Below the pieces are notes generated by a model that had not been told where the DNA came from, ran no database searches, and was given only the letters and a program-made list of their open reading frames with translations. The position numbers and the translations under genes are program-made. Of a stretch of DNA of 64,000 nucleotides, positions 43,169-51,362 are shown in pieces. Every line of letters begins with the position of its first letter. Position 1 is the first letter of the stretch. This stretch comes from Bacteroides salyersiae WAL 10018 = DSM 18765 = JCM 12988 (GTDB taxonomy: Bacteria; Bacteroidota; Bacteroidia; Bacteroidales; Bacteroidaceae): contig NZ_KB905466.1 of assembly GCF_000381365.1 (NCBI RefSeq), positions 1,757,207 through 1,821,206 of the forward strand, in the 5' to 3' direction.

Positions 43169-45343
43169 CTACTGAAAGAATATCTTCTTCCCGTTTCTTA
43201 TATAAATACCTCTCTGAGGATTCTGAACCACCCTACCGGACAAATCATAGATAATGCCATCTTCATCGGCTGCATCATCAAACGTATCTTCAATACCGGT
43301 CGGATCTGAACCAGACGTCAAGTTGATATAGTAAAGATTATAAGAGCCCTCTTTATTCAGTTCATGCGAACCGGCATCAAGCTTATAGGTAATAATATTA
43401 CCGGAAGTTGCGGAAACTTTCACCCCATCTATTTTCACATCCGGAATAGACCCTTCAGCAAACACCAAAGTCAGAGTCATTGATTCTTCTATGGTAAATT
43501 TCACAGAAGTGGCACTCTCCATTTTCAAGCAATATGTATAAGTCGTACCATTTACAGTTGCCTGCCCTTTAGTATTCGAGTAGTTTCCGGTTATCGAATA
43601 AAACGAATTCGAAGGTTTCTTGTCTGTGAAGTTACAAGAATAATCTCCGTCAGCCGGAGGCACCGGTTTATCGTCATCATCACCATCGCCGTCACCATCA
43701 CCATCACCATCACCATCCGAAACACTGCCAAAAATACCTACCAAACTGGTTTTATAAGCTAAAATAGCCGCTTTCAATTCTGCATTAACATCATAATCCG
43801 TGTCATCCTTGCTATTGTCAAAAGTCCATTGGAAATCACCACGCTGCATACGTCCGGCACCAAACTGACCTTTCAGGATATCCGGTACGTCATTAGCGTC
43901 ATCCGGGGTATAGCTGTACATCTTCGTTGCATCCGTATCAAAGTTATCATAAGCCGCTCCCCCTTTCTTGGCAACTACACTTGACGGCACTTGTTCTTCG
44001 CGCGAAGAAGCTTCATAAGCATCAAACTCCGTATTGTTTTCCTGATAAGTAACATATTTGAAGTTGGAAGACTTTTCAGCAAACACATTACCGAAAGCCT
44101 TGATCATGCCACCGTCTTCTTTGGAAAAAGTCCCCACACTATTGTTTATATCAGATCCTTGCATAGATATCAACATCGGCTTATTAGTATTGCGATAATA
44201 ATTGTTTTCAACAAAAATATTGGAATTCATCGCAGCCCCTACTCCATACTTGCTACACCCGTCAAAATAGTTATTGTAAACGTGTGCAGAGAAAAGGCGT
44301 ACGCGGGGATGACGGCTGTCCGAATGATCAAACCAATTGTGATGATAAGTCACCAAATAACCATTCTCACCATCGTTATTACCCAATAAACAAGCCTTTC
44401 CACTGTCCCAGAAATGATTATATGAAAGAGTTACATAATTCGATTTCTTACAGTCAAGAGCCCCGTCTCCTTTTGCCTGATCGGAATCACCTCCCGGTAA
44501 TCCATAAAAAAGATCACAATTGTGCACCCAGATATACTGGTTGTCCTGCTGTAAGCCTACATTATCTCTTTCATCACTATCACATTTCATAAACCCGATA
44601 TTACGGATTTCCACCAAACGTCCGCCTTTGATGCGAATACCCCAACCGTCAGCCACAGCATCATTGCCAATTCCTTCAATCGTGATTCCCTGACAAACCT
44701 CTTTTCCTCCCATATCTACCACAATATCACCTTTATCCGCGTCAGTAGCAGTAGTCACCTGACCGATTAAACGAATCACCAACGGACGACTGTCATACCC
44801 TTTCTTAAAACCATTCAGGATTGTCTGAAAACCGGTGCAGGAAGTTACTGCCCCCTTATTGCTCGTTATAACATCAAACGTTATACTGTCCTTATTCTTA
44901 TTTGTAATATACAATACCACGGCATTGTCTTTCAACGTACCGTCAGCTTTGTATCCACCAGGTACCTTATTGTTATGAAAAGCAAATCCCGCACGATCGT
45001 GCGCTTTCACTTCAAATGTAGAAGACTCAACAGCCTGACCGGTCATTTCCGTTCCCTCTTCATCCACCGGTACTATTTTAAATTGATAAGTTCCAGCTTT
45101 GACACCTATCACATCCGCACGCCCGTAATCTCCATAATTACGTACCAGTTCCGCATCCAATTTGGAATAAGAGCCGTCAACCGACTTACAATAAACGCTA
45201 TAGGTAGAAGCCCCTTCTACCAGATTCCAAGTGACATAGCCCGATTCGAACCAGCCTCCCACCTCTTTGATGGAAGTAGCAGCCGATAAAGCCATCGGCA
45301 TTAATAAGGCAAAGGCAAACAAAAGTAAAGTTTTGAATTTCAT
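43169..45343 (-). CDS. Secreted PL1-type pectate lyase
   Basis: Cleaves polygalacturonan by beta-elimination. 724 residues from ATG 45343; signal peptide to about PMALSAA (20), no lipobox. An Fn3-like domain (about 25-112) precedes the parallel beta-helix (about 112-480). Pectate-lyase signatures: WVHNCDLF, the calcium-binding region GDGALDCKKSNYVTLSYNHF (about 290-310), and the catalytic arginine in DSRHPRVRLF (about 341). A Gly-Asp repeat linker (about 541-557) leads to a C-terminal beta domain and an IYDLSGRVV...GIYIRNGKK tail common in secreted Bacteroides proteins. No SusCD pair is nearby; it is an isolated enzyme between core genes. Confidence 0.9.
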   Translation of the reverse strand: MKFKTLLLFAFALLMPMALSAATSIKEVGGWFESGYVTWNLVEGASTYSVYCKSVDGSYSKLDAELVRNYGDYGRADVIGVKAGTYQFKIVPVDEEGTEMTGQAVESSTFEVKAHDRAGFAFHNNKVPGGYKADGTLKDNAVVLYITNKNKDSITFDVITSNKGAVTSCTGFQTILNGFKKGYDSRPLVIRLIGQVTTATDADKGDIVVDMGGKEVCQGITIEGIGNDAVADGWGIRIKGGRLVEIRNIGFMKCDSDERDNVGLQQDNQYIWVHNCDLFYGLPGGDSDQAKGDGALDCKKSNYVTLSYNHFWDSGKACLLGNNDGENGYLVTYHHNWFDHSDSRHPRVRLFSAHVYNNYFDGCSKYGVGAAMNSNIFVENNYYRNTNKPMLISMQGSDINNSVGTFSKEDGGMIKAFGNVFAEKSSNFKYVTYQENNTEFDAYEASSREEQVPSSVVAKKGGAAYDNFDTDATKMYSYTPDDANDVPDILKGQFGAGRMQRGDFQWTFDNSKDDTDYDVNAELKAAILAYKTSLVGIFGSVSDGDGDGDGDGDGDDDDKPVPPADGDYSCNFTDKKPSNSFYSITGNYSNTKGQATVNGTTYTYCLKMESATSVKFTIEESMTLTLVFAEGSIPDVKIDGVKVSATSGNIITYKLDAGSHELNKEGSYNLYYINLTSGSDPTGIEDTFDDAADEDGIIYDLSGRVVQNPQRGIYIRNGKKIFFQ
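43672..43718. repeat. Hexanucleotide CACCAT tandem repeat inside the pectate lyase gene
   Basis: Repeats of CACCAT with variants (CACCATCGCCGTCACC...) encode the (Asp-Gly)n linker. Slippage in units of six keeps the frame, so linker length can vary. Confidence 0.85.
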
Positions 45344-45454
45344 AGTCTCCAATTTTATTAATTATATATTCAATGAAAAAAATCGCGGGTTTGACGACTG
45401 CAAGATTACGGAGAACTACGAAAACCCATGTGTAATAATAAGCCTTTTATGTAG

Positions 45455-45492
45455 AAAAAACGGTTTGCCGGGCTTTATCACCCAACAAACCG
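45455..45492 (-). terminator. Terminator of the PASTA-rluD-ddl-acyltransferase-rhodanese operon
   Basis: On the minus strand CGGTTTGTTGGG pairs with CCCGGCAAACCG, followed by TTTTTT. It lies beyond the palindromic element at 45503-45613. Confidence 0.8.
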
Positions 45493-45502
45493 CTTTATAG
45501 TA

Positions 45503-45613
45503 AGCCTCTCCCCGCCCTCTCCGTAGGAGAGGGAGTAAGAAATGACTCGCAAACAATTGATTAGCAGTACTAACTTTGGCTCCCTCTCCCACGGAGAGGG
45601 TTGGGGAGAGGCT
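45503..45613. repeat. Palindromic CCTCTCC/GGAGAGG intergenic element (MITE/REP-like)
   Basis: Left arm 45503-45535 and right arm 45579-45613 are near-perfect reverse complements over about 33 bases. Each arm also contains its own small palindrome (CCCTCTCC..GGAGAGGG). The centre of about 43 bases is unrelated. It sits right after the rhodanese stop. Confidence 0.85.
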
Positions 45614-45615
45614 GT

Positions 45616-45999
45616 TTACTGTTCAATTGTCTTTCCTGCCTGCTGCCAGGCATTAAATCCTTTATCCAATTCAAAAACCTGATATCCCCGTTCACTCAAA
45701 ATATCAGCCGCCTTCTTACTACGCTTTCCACTGCGACAATAAACCGCCACCGGCCTGTCTTTCTGAAGAGTAGAATCGGCAATGGCAGCAAACGAATCAT
45801 CAAGTACGTTGATATTGATCGAAGCAGGGATACGTCCTTCCGAATATTCGGCCAAAGTACGAACATCCAGACGTTGCACATCGGAAGCTTCTATCAGAGA
45901 CTCAAAGTCATTCACCGACAGCGACTTAAACTCGCCCTTCTGCTGGCAAGAGAAAAGCGTAGAGAAAAACAGGAAAACTCCTGTAAACAATTTATTCAT
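45616..45999 (-). CDS. Single-domain rhodanese lipoprotein
   Basis: 127 residues with lipobox FSTLFSC (Cys 18). One rhodanese domain: RLDVRTLAEYSEGRIP (about 42-57) and the active loop VYCRSGKRS with the catalytic cysteine (about 86). Rhodaneses carry persulfide sulfur; a periplasmic lipidated one suggests thiosulfate or redox chemistry at the envelope, substrate unknown. Last gene of the operon, 46 bases after the acyltransferase. Confidence 0.88.
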   Translation of the reverse strand: MNKLFTGVFLFFSTLFSCQQKGEFKSLSVNDFESLIEASDVQRLDVRTLAEYSEGRIPASININVLDDSFAAIADSTLQKDRPVAVYCRSGKRSKKAADILSERGYQVFELDKGFNAWQQAGKTIEQ

Positions 46000-46045
46000 C
46001 TTTGATATTTTTTATCGGGTTAGTATTAAGTTCGTTTCAGCCAGA

Positions 46046-47191
46046 TTATTTAGCAGCCAGATAATTAGTCAACGGATTCGCATACATCAGCAACATCTTT
46101 TCGCGCAGAAACGGAATATCTTTATTCGGGATATCGATCTTGCCCAGTTGCTGCTCTATATAGTTTTCAAAATGAGCCTTTTCTTCCGGAGTATAGTAAC
46201 CGGTAAATTCATCGGTCCCCGTCCGTAAATCATGAGCGATGTAATTACCCGGATACAAACGGTAACTGGCATGAATACGTTGGTCTATCAATGAAGAAAT
46301 GTGCGCAAACAGCTCCGTCTTCGGCAAGCTGCGATCCATCTTTTCAAGAACATCATTTATGCAGGGAGCGGCCTGGAAATGTACTTTTCCCTTATAGCCG
46401 AACAGCCCCGTTTCCATATTACGCAAATCATCCTGCGTCGTTTTCTTATATCCCTCGATATCCCTTTTCAACTGAAACTCCTGCGCCTTGAGAAAATCGC
46501 AAGGGTCATATTCATACGAGATCGCCATCGGAGCTATGTTTATCTCCATCAGACGGTCTATAAGATCCCCTTCACCACCCATAGCCAACATCTTGAGCAC
46601 GCTGTCCTGCGTACGGTCATTGGAGTCCTTGGCACGTCCTTCGCGCTGTGCAATCCAGACGGATTGATTCTTCTCCAGGATTGTGTAATGGATGTATCGT
46701 GACATGCGGGCAGAAGATTCCAGCATCTGACGCATGGTCAGCGCACGCTGCACAATAAACGACTTATTGACACGGACAAACTTCTTGATCCACGGATAGA
46801 TCAGCAGATTGTCTCCGATCGCAATTTCTACTGTATCCATGCCCTGGTCCACAAGCAAAATCGAAAGGAAGCCCGAATCAAGAATGATATCCCGATGGTT
46901 GGTTATATACACATACGCCTTCTTTTTATCCGGTAGTGCCGTATGATCGAGAGTCAGGCCATTCGTATGCCTTTCGGACAGTTTCCAAAGGATATCATAG
47001 CAGAAGGTCTTCTGGAAATCCAGCTTTGTTTTGCAAGCACGTATTTTCTGGGCCAGAATCTCAAAAGGCACATTCGGTATCACAGTACAAGCGGCTTTCT
47101 GAAATGCCGGATCGGCAATTAATTCCTCGAATATACGGGGAAGTTCTTCGTCGTGATAAGGACGGATTTCATCAAACTCTGTTGTATTCAT
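46046..47191 (-). CDS. PlsC-like glycerophospholipid acyltransferase
   Basis: A 381-residue protein of the 1-acyl-glycerol-3-phosphate acyltransferase superfamily. The first motif reads ITNHRDIILDSGFL (about 93-106), a variant of the canonical H-x4-D box (His to the second Asp is six positions), and IAQREGRAKDS (about 174) matches the EGxR block. No clear N-terminal membrane helix. Such proteins acylate lysophosphatidate or related lipids at the membrane. The stop is 9 bases before ddl on the transcript order ddl-acyltransferase. Specific substrate unknown. Confidence 0.8.
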   Translation of the reverse strand: MNTTEFDEIRPYHDEELPRIFEELIADPAFQKAACTVIPNVPFEILAQKIRACKTKLDFQKTFCYDILWKLSERHTNGLTLDHTALPDKKKAYVYITNHRDIILDSGFLSILLVDQGMDTVEIAIGDNLLIYPWIKKFVRVNKSFIVQRALTMRQMLESSARMSRYIHYTILEKNQSVWIAQREGRAKDSNDRTQDSVLKMLAMGGEGDLIDRLMEINIAPMAISYEYDPCDFLKAQEFQLKRDIEGYKKTTQDDLRNMETGLFGYKGKVHFQAAPCINDVLEKMDRSLPKTELFAHISSLIDQRIHASYRLYPGNYIAHDLRTGTDEFTGYYTPEEKAHFENYIEQQLGKIDIPNKDIPFLREKMLLMYANPLTNYLAAK

Positions 47192-47200
47192 AACGCGTCA

Positions 47201-48175
47201 CTAAAATTTATTCTCTATTATATCAGTCATTACATCCTTTATATCCAATCCGGCAGCACGCACTTGTTGTGGAATAAAACTGGTAGCTGTCATTCCGGGA
47301 GTCGTATTTACTTCAAGCAGGTTTATCTTATCACCGGCCGTAATGATGTAATCGACACGGATAATTCCCGAGCATCCCAAGATGTCATAAATGGCAGAAG
47401 TCAACGTTTGTACACGGCGTGTCAACTCATCGGAAATACGGGCCGGAGTAATCTCATCCACTTGTCCGTTGTATTTGGCATCGTAATCGAAAAATTCATT
47501 GTCGGTTACCACCTCCGTTATAGGAAACACTACTGATTTCTGTTTTGTTTTGTAGCAACCGCAAGTTATTTCAGTACCATCCATGAACGCTTCTACCAGC
47601 ACTTCCTGCGCTTCACTGAATGCTTTCAGAATGGCGGGCTGTATTTGTTCACGGGTTTTCACTTTCGTCACTCCGAAGCTGGAACCTCCTAAACTCGGCT
47701 TGATAAAGCAGGGCAGACCGATTTTCTCTATCACGTCTTCATCCGAAACGGTTTGCCCCTGGCGAAGCAGTAACGACTCGGATATCCGAATACCGAAAGC
47801 CTTGAGATACTGGTTACAGATAAACTTATCATAAGTCATGGCAGCCGCCAATACTCCACAGCAGGAATAAGGGATACGCATCATATCGAAATACCCCTGA
47901 AGACGCCCGTCTTCACCCGGAGTGCCGTGAATAGTGATATAGGCGAAATCAAACTTCACCTTTTCCGCCCCTTTCATGAAGCTAAAATCATTGCGGTCTA
48001 CCGGCGCCTTGCGTCCATCAGGCAGTTGCACTTCCCAACGGAGCCCTTCCATTTCAACGATATACAAATCATACTTCTCCTTGTCTATAAAAGAGTATAT
48101 CCCCTGTGCACTACGCAGGGATACATGAAATTCGGAGGTATCACCTCCTGCCACGATAGCAATTGTGCGTTTCAT
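47201..48175 (-). CDS. ddl: D-alanine-D-alanine ligase
   Basis: ATP-dependent ligation of two D-Ala for the peptidoglycan stem peptide. The 324-residue ATP-grasp enzyme begins IAIVAGGDTSEFHVSL and carries KPSLGGSSFGVTKV (about 158), EITCGCYKT, and the C-terminal metal-binding GIIRVDYII and LEVNTTPGMT (about 294-303). The ATG overlaps the rluD stop by 4 bases (ATGA). The dimetal and ATP sites look intact. Confidence 0.95.
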   Translation of the reverse strand: MKRTIAIVAGGDTSEFHVSLRSAQGIYSFIDKEKYDLYIVEMEGLRWEVQLPDGRKAPVDRNDFSFMKGAEKVKFDFAYITIHGTPGEDGRLQGYFDMMRIPYSCCGVLAAAMTYDKFICNQYLKAFGIRISESLLLRQGQTVSDEDVIEKIGLPCFIKPSLGGSSFGVTKVKTREQIQPAILKAFSEAQEVLVEAFMDGTEITCGCYKTKQKSVVFPITEVVTDNEFFDYDAKYNGQVDEITPARISDELTRRVQTLTSAIYDILGCSGIIRVDYIITAGDKINLLEVNTTPGMTATSFIPQQVRAAGLDIKDVMTDIIENKF

Positions 48176-49248
48176 TCTATTTCTCTGTTACTTATATAGC
48201 TTCTCCACTTCTCTATCAACCGGCTCATATCATCGGGCATTTCCGAGGTGAAATACATCTCCTCTCCCGTAACAGGATGTACGAACCCCAATGTCATGGC
48301 ATGCAAAGCCTGCCGTGGACAAGTGTCAAAGCAGTTATTTACGAATTGTTTGTATTTACTAAAATGAGTCCCTTTCAGAATCTCATGTCCGCCATACCGT
48401 TCGTCATTGAACAATACATGGCCGATATGCTTCATATGAACCCTGATCTGATGCGTACGCCCTGTCTCCAGGATACACTCCACCAACGTCACATAGCCCA
48501 AACGTTCGAGCACACGATAGTGCGTCACGGCATGTTTGCCGACAGTAGGATCGGACATGACCGCCATCTGCATCCTGTCCTTCGGGTTACGGGCGATATT
48601 GCCGACGATCGTCCCTTCGTCCTGCTCCACATTTCCCCATACCAATGCACGATAACGCCGTTTCGTCGTTTTATTAAAAAACTGGATTCCGAGATTCGTT
48701 TTCGCATCCGGTGTTTTTGCAATGACCAGCAATCCGGAAGTATCCTTGTCGATACGGTGTACCAAACCTACGTGGGGATCGTTGGCATCATAGTCAGGAT
48801 TGTCCTTCATATGCCATGCCAGCGCATTGACCAGTGTACCGTGATAATTTCCATGCCCCGGATGTACCACCAGACCGGGCGGCTTATTCACCACCATTAC
48901 ATATTTATCTTCATATACGATGTCGAGGGGAATGTCTTCCGGAATAATTTCATTCTCATAACGCGGACGGTCCATCATCACCGTTATCACATCCAACGGC
49001 TTCACCTTATAGCTACTTTTCACCGGTTTCCCGTTGGCCCTTACCAAACCGTCTTCGGCAGCTTTCTGGATACGGTTGCGCGAAGCATTGACAATACGCT
49101 CGAACAAATATTTGTCGACTCTCATCATCGCCTGCCCTTTATCCACAACCACCCGAAAGTGTTCGTACAACTGGGCATCCGCTTCCTCTCCGACAGGTTC
49201 TATATCATCAATATCATTCTCTATATCGTCCGGCAATTCCTCTATCAT
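48172..49248 (-). CDS. rluD: RluD-type 23S rRNA pseudouridine synthase
   Basis: Converts uridines of 23S rRNA (helix 69 in the E. coli enzyme) to pseudouridine. The 358-residue protein has an acidic N-terminal extension (about 1-30), an S4 domain (about 40-105: RVDKYLFERIVNASRNRIQKA), and the catalytic domain with VNKPPGLVVHPG (about 118) and the catalytic aspartate in GLVHRIDKDTSGLLV (about 164). HRID replaces the more usual HRLD, a conservative change. Translationally coupled to ddl. Confidence 0.93.
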   Translation of the reverse strand: MIEELPDDIENDIDDIEPVGEEADAQLYEHFRVVVDKGQAMMRVDKYLFERIVNASRNRIQKAAEDGLVRANGKPVKSSYKVKPLDVITVMMDRPRYENEIIPEDIPLDIVYEDKYVMVVNKPPGLVVHPGHGNYHGTLVNALAWHMKDNPDYDANDPHVGLVHRIDKDTSGLLVIAKTPDAKTNLGIQFFNKTTKRRYRALVWGNVEQDEGTIVGNIARNPKDRMQMAVMSDPTVGKHAVTHYRVLERLGYVTLVECILETGRTHQIRVHMKHIGHVLFNDERYGGHEILKGTHFSKYKQFVNNCFDTCPRQALHAMTLGFVHPVTGEEMYFTSEMPDDMSRLIEKWRSYISNREIE

Positions 49249-49282
49249 ACAGTTTTCTTTCTAAATCTTGACAGGTATCCAC

Positions 49283-49921
49283 TTAAAACCACGAATCATC
49301 AACCGGTGATTCATGACTATCCATTATGCTGTCTGCATTTTGAATGGAATCATTATCCACAGGCAACTCCTCTCCATCTCCCACCAACAGCGTCAGAGTG
49401 GCTCCTACGGGAACCTTATCCCCCATCTCCAATTGCCGGCCCATATACTTCACTCCATACACCCAGTCCTTTTCTCCGGGAATCATTTCATTCTCAGACA
49501 GTTTAAATCCCGCAGCCAATATTTTAGCCTGTGCCTGGCGCATCGAACTATTGTCCGCTACATCCGGCACGGGACGCAAAGGAATATTCAATGTATTGAT
49601 AGTCAGATAAATTATTCTTCCCTCTTTTACTTTTTGCCCCACCGACGGGGTTACATCCAAAATACTTCCGGCCGGCTTATTCTTCACATAACTGGAATCC
49701 GATACAACACAAACCAACCCATGATTACGGAAAAGCATTTCCGCTTCATCAATTGTCATGCCTTTGACATTCGGCACTACGACAGCCTCGCCGTGACGGG
49801 TATAACTATCCAGCCATTTCAATACTCCGAAAAACAACAGGCAAACCACTGCCACCATTACCATCAGATTTAACCAAAAGTATTTATTGGCCTTGAACGA
49901 AAAAAATTCCTTTATTGTCAT
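49283..49921 (-). CDS. PASTA-domain membrane protein without kinase
   Basis: 212 residues: a cytoplasmic N-terminus, one membrane helix (about 17-36, NLMVMVAVVCLLFFGVLKWL), and extracytoplasmic PASTA modules (about 45-112 VVVPNVKGMTIDEAEMLF...; about 113-185 RPVPDVADNSSMRQAQAKIL...), then an acidic tail. PASTA domains bind peptidoglycan fragments or beta-lactams and usually hang on Ser/Thr kinases or PBPs; here there is neither. First gene of the operon with rluD and ddl, which suggests a cell-wall link. Confidence 0.88.
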   Translation of the reverse strand: MTIKEFFSFKANKYFWLNLMVMVAVVCLLFFGVLKWLDSYTRHGEAVVVPNVKGMTIDEAEMLFRNHGLVCVVSDSSYVKNKPAGSILDVTPSVGQKVKEGRIIYLTINTLNIPLRPVPDVADNSSMRQAQAKILAAGFKLSENEMIPGEKDWVYGVKYMGRQLEMGDKVPVGATLTLLVGDGEELPVDNDSIQNADSIMDSHESPVDDSWF

Positions 49922-50027
49922 AAATCTTAGCTGTTAATCCGCGTCAAAGATACAATTTTAACTACACAGTAGCATAGAGTTTGCATAGTTTTTCATTTCC
50001 GGAGACAGGGCGAGATACGTTAAGTTC

Positions 50028-50162
50028 GTTTCATACTATTGAAACGAACGGTTCCTCTTTATTGAAACCAACAGTTTCAATAGCATGGAACGAATGGTTT
50101 CATCCGTATGGAACGAATGGTTTCATTAAGTGAAACGAATGGTTCCACACCGAGAAACCCGG
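50028..50162. repeat. Array of near-palindromic 17-bp repeats at 22-23 bp period
   Basis: Five copies of the consensus TGRAACSAAYRGTTYCA start at 50040, 50063, 50086, 50109 and 50131, separated by 5-6 base unrelated spacers, with degraded half-copies on both sides (ending 50033 and starting about 50153). Copies three and four are identical. Spacers are far too short for CRISPR. The array lies between rpmH and the PASTA gene, both on the minus strand. Confidence 0.9.
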
Positions 50163-50241
50163 CCTGACATGCCGGGATACCCCGGATACCCTAACACAGT
50201 ACGAATGGTCACCTCCGAAACGACAGGTCACCTGCCAGCAT

Positions 50242-50275
50242 AAAAAAAGAAGCAAAGACAATGTCTTTACTTCTT
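50242..50275 (-). terminator. Terminator after rpmH
   Basis: On the minus strand AAGAAGTAAAGACAT pairs with TGTCTTTGCTTCTT and runs into TTTTTTTA. This separates rpmH from the repeat array and the PASTA operon. Confidence 0.85.
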
Positions 50276-50310
50276 CAATTTCGTTTTTTACAACTCTGCA
50301 GAAGAATTCC

Positions 50311-50472
50311 TTATGCTTTCACTCCGTTGTATTCGTCAGAAACAGTCAGCTTCTTACGACCTTTAGCACGACGTGCAGCCAATACTCTACGGCCGTTAGC
50401 AGTTGCCATTCTCTCACGGAAACCGTGTTTGTTTTTTCTCTTTCTGTTAGAGGGTTGAAATGTTCTTTTCAT
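50311..50472 (-). CDS. rpmH: 50S ribosomal protein L34
   Basis: 53 residues: [18 protein letters not shown] at the start, then [20 protein letters not shown]. This is the unmistakable basic L34 pattern, part of the large ribosomal subunit, with a slightly longer C-terminus ([13 protein letters not shown]) than the E. coli protein. The usual rpmH neighbours rnpA and dnaA are not here. Divergent from efp. Confidence 0.97.
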   Translation of the reverse strand: MKRTFQPSNRKRKNKHGFRERMATANGRRVLAARRAKGRKKLTVSDEYNGVKA

Positions 50473-50517
50473 TACTGTATCTTGTTTTTATTGTTATTAT
50501 TCTACGTAATCGGGCTG

Positions 50518-50525
50518 CAAAAATA
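50518..50525 (-). promoter_or_regulatory. -7 box (TATTTTTG) for rpmH
   Basis: Exact TAnnTTTG on the minus strand, 45 bases before the rpmH ATG. Confidence 0.65.
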
Positions 50526-50575
50526 GGCACTTTTTTTAAATAAACCAAGAGATAACTCATTTTTAGTCAAAAGAT

Positions 50576-50607
50576 TTTGTATTTTTTGCCGATTTAGATT
50601 ACTTTTG
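50576..50607 (+). promoter_or_regulatory. Promoter of efp
   Basis: TTTG (50576-50579), 20 bases, TACTTTTG (50600-50607): full -33/-7 pattern, about 56 bases before the efp ATG. Confidence 0.8.
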
Positions 50608-50663
50608 CACCCGGAAAGTCCAGTAGATAACTCAATAACATTAAATAATAAAAGATATCAAGT

Positions 50664-51230
50664 ATGATTAATGCTCAAGACATCAAGAACGGAACCTGTA
50701 TCCGTATGGACGGAAAGCTTTATTTCTGTATCGAATTTCTTCATGTAAAGCCAGGTAAAGGTAACACATTCATGCGCACCAAGCTGAAAGACGTAGTAAG
50801 CGGTTATGTTCTTGAACGCCGTTTCAATATCGGTGAAAAGCTGGAAGATGTACGTGTAGAACGTCGTCCTTACCAGTTCCTATATAAAGAAGGTGAAGAT
50901 TATATCTTCATGAACCAGGAAACTTTCGACCAGCACCCGATCGCTCACGACCTGATCAACGGAGTAGATTTCCTTCTTGAAGGAGCCGTGCTCGACGTTG
51001 TTTCCGATGCTTCTACAGAAACCGTACTCTACGCCGACATGCCTATCAAAGTTCAGATGAAAGTTACTTATACCGAACCGGGAATGAAAGGTGATACAGC
51101 TACCAACACACTGAAGCCGGCAACCGTAGAATCCGGTGCAACCGTACGTGTTCCGTTGTTCATCAACGAAGGCGAAACCATCGAAATCGATACTCGTGAC
51201 GGTTCTTACGTAGGACGCGTGAAAGCATAA
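50664..51230 (+). CDS. efp: Elongation factor P
   Basis: Relieves ribosome stalling at polyproline. The 188-residue protein has the three-beta-barrel layout: KOW-like domain 1 with the modified-loop HVKPGKGNTF, in which Lys32 sits at the tip; OB domain 2; and C-terminal domain 3 with the signature TNTLKPATVESGATVRVPLF (about 152-171) and IEIDTRDGSYVGRV. The tip lysine points to a lysine-modified (or unmodified) EF-P and not to the arginine-rhamnosylated type. Own promoter and terminator. Confidence 0.97.
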   Translation: MINAQDIKNGTCIRMDGKLYFCIEFLHVKPGKGNTFMRTKLKDVVSGYVLERRFNIGEKLEDVRVERRPYQFLYKEGEDYIFMNQETFDQHPIAHDLINGVDFLLEGAVLDVVSDASTETVLYADMPIKVQMKVTYTEPGMKGDTATNTLKPATVESGATVRVPLFINEGETIEIDTRDGSYVGRVKA

Positions 51231-51253
51231 CAACAGTATTTCATTCATATTAC

Positions 51254-51304
51254 AAAACGGTAAACCGATTGCAATAGACCTGCAATTTGTTTACCGTTTT
51301 TTTC
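51254..51304 (+). terminator. Terminator after efp
   Basis: AAAACGGTAAAC pairs with GTTTACCGTTTT and runs on into TTTC; an inner TTGCA..TGCAA extends the fold. Confidence 0.85.
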
Positions 51305-51325
51305 GTTTATCCCCTGTGTAATCCG

Positions 51326-51333
51326 TATATTTG
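51326..51333 (+). promoter_or_regulatory. -7 box (TATATTTG) for the alkaline phosphatase gene
   Basis: Exact TAnnTTTG, 30 bases before the ATG at 51363. Confidence 0.65.
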
Positions 51334-51362
51334 CCTGTCAAAATCAAAAACCTCTTAATATA

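Noticed and set aside
46046..47191. Broken acyltransferase because the H-x4-D box is irregular
   Set aside because: The rest of the protein is intact and the NHRD-type motif seems to be a family variant; no frameshift seen.
49139..49361. Two perfect DnaA boxes (TTATCCACA at 49139-49147 and 49353-49361) near rpmH and the repeat array, suggesting oriC
   Set aside because: Both lie in coding sequence (Val-Asp-Lys/Asn codons read on the other strand), dnaA is absent, and I cannot compute GC skew. Chance is a sufficient explanation, though a skew plot over the region would settle it.
48163..49506. A 447-residue plus-strand open frame over rluD and part of the PASTA gene
   Set aside because: It is antisense to two clear genes, rich in His and Ile in a way typical of shadow frames, with no recognisable domain.
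50028..50162. CRISPR array
   Set aside because: Repeats are regular but the repeat is 17 bp and spacers are only 5-6 bp; no cas genes in the window.
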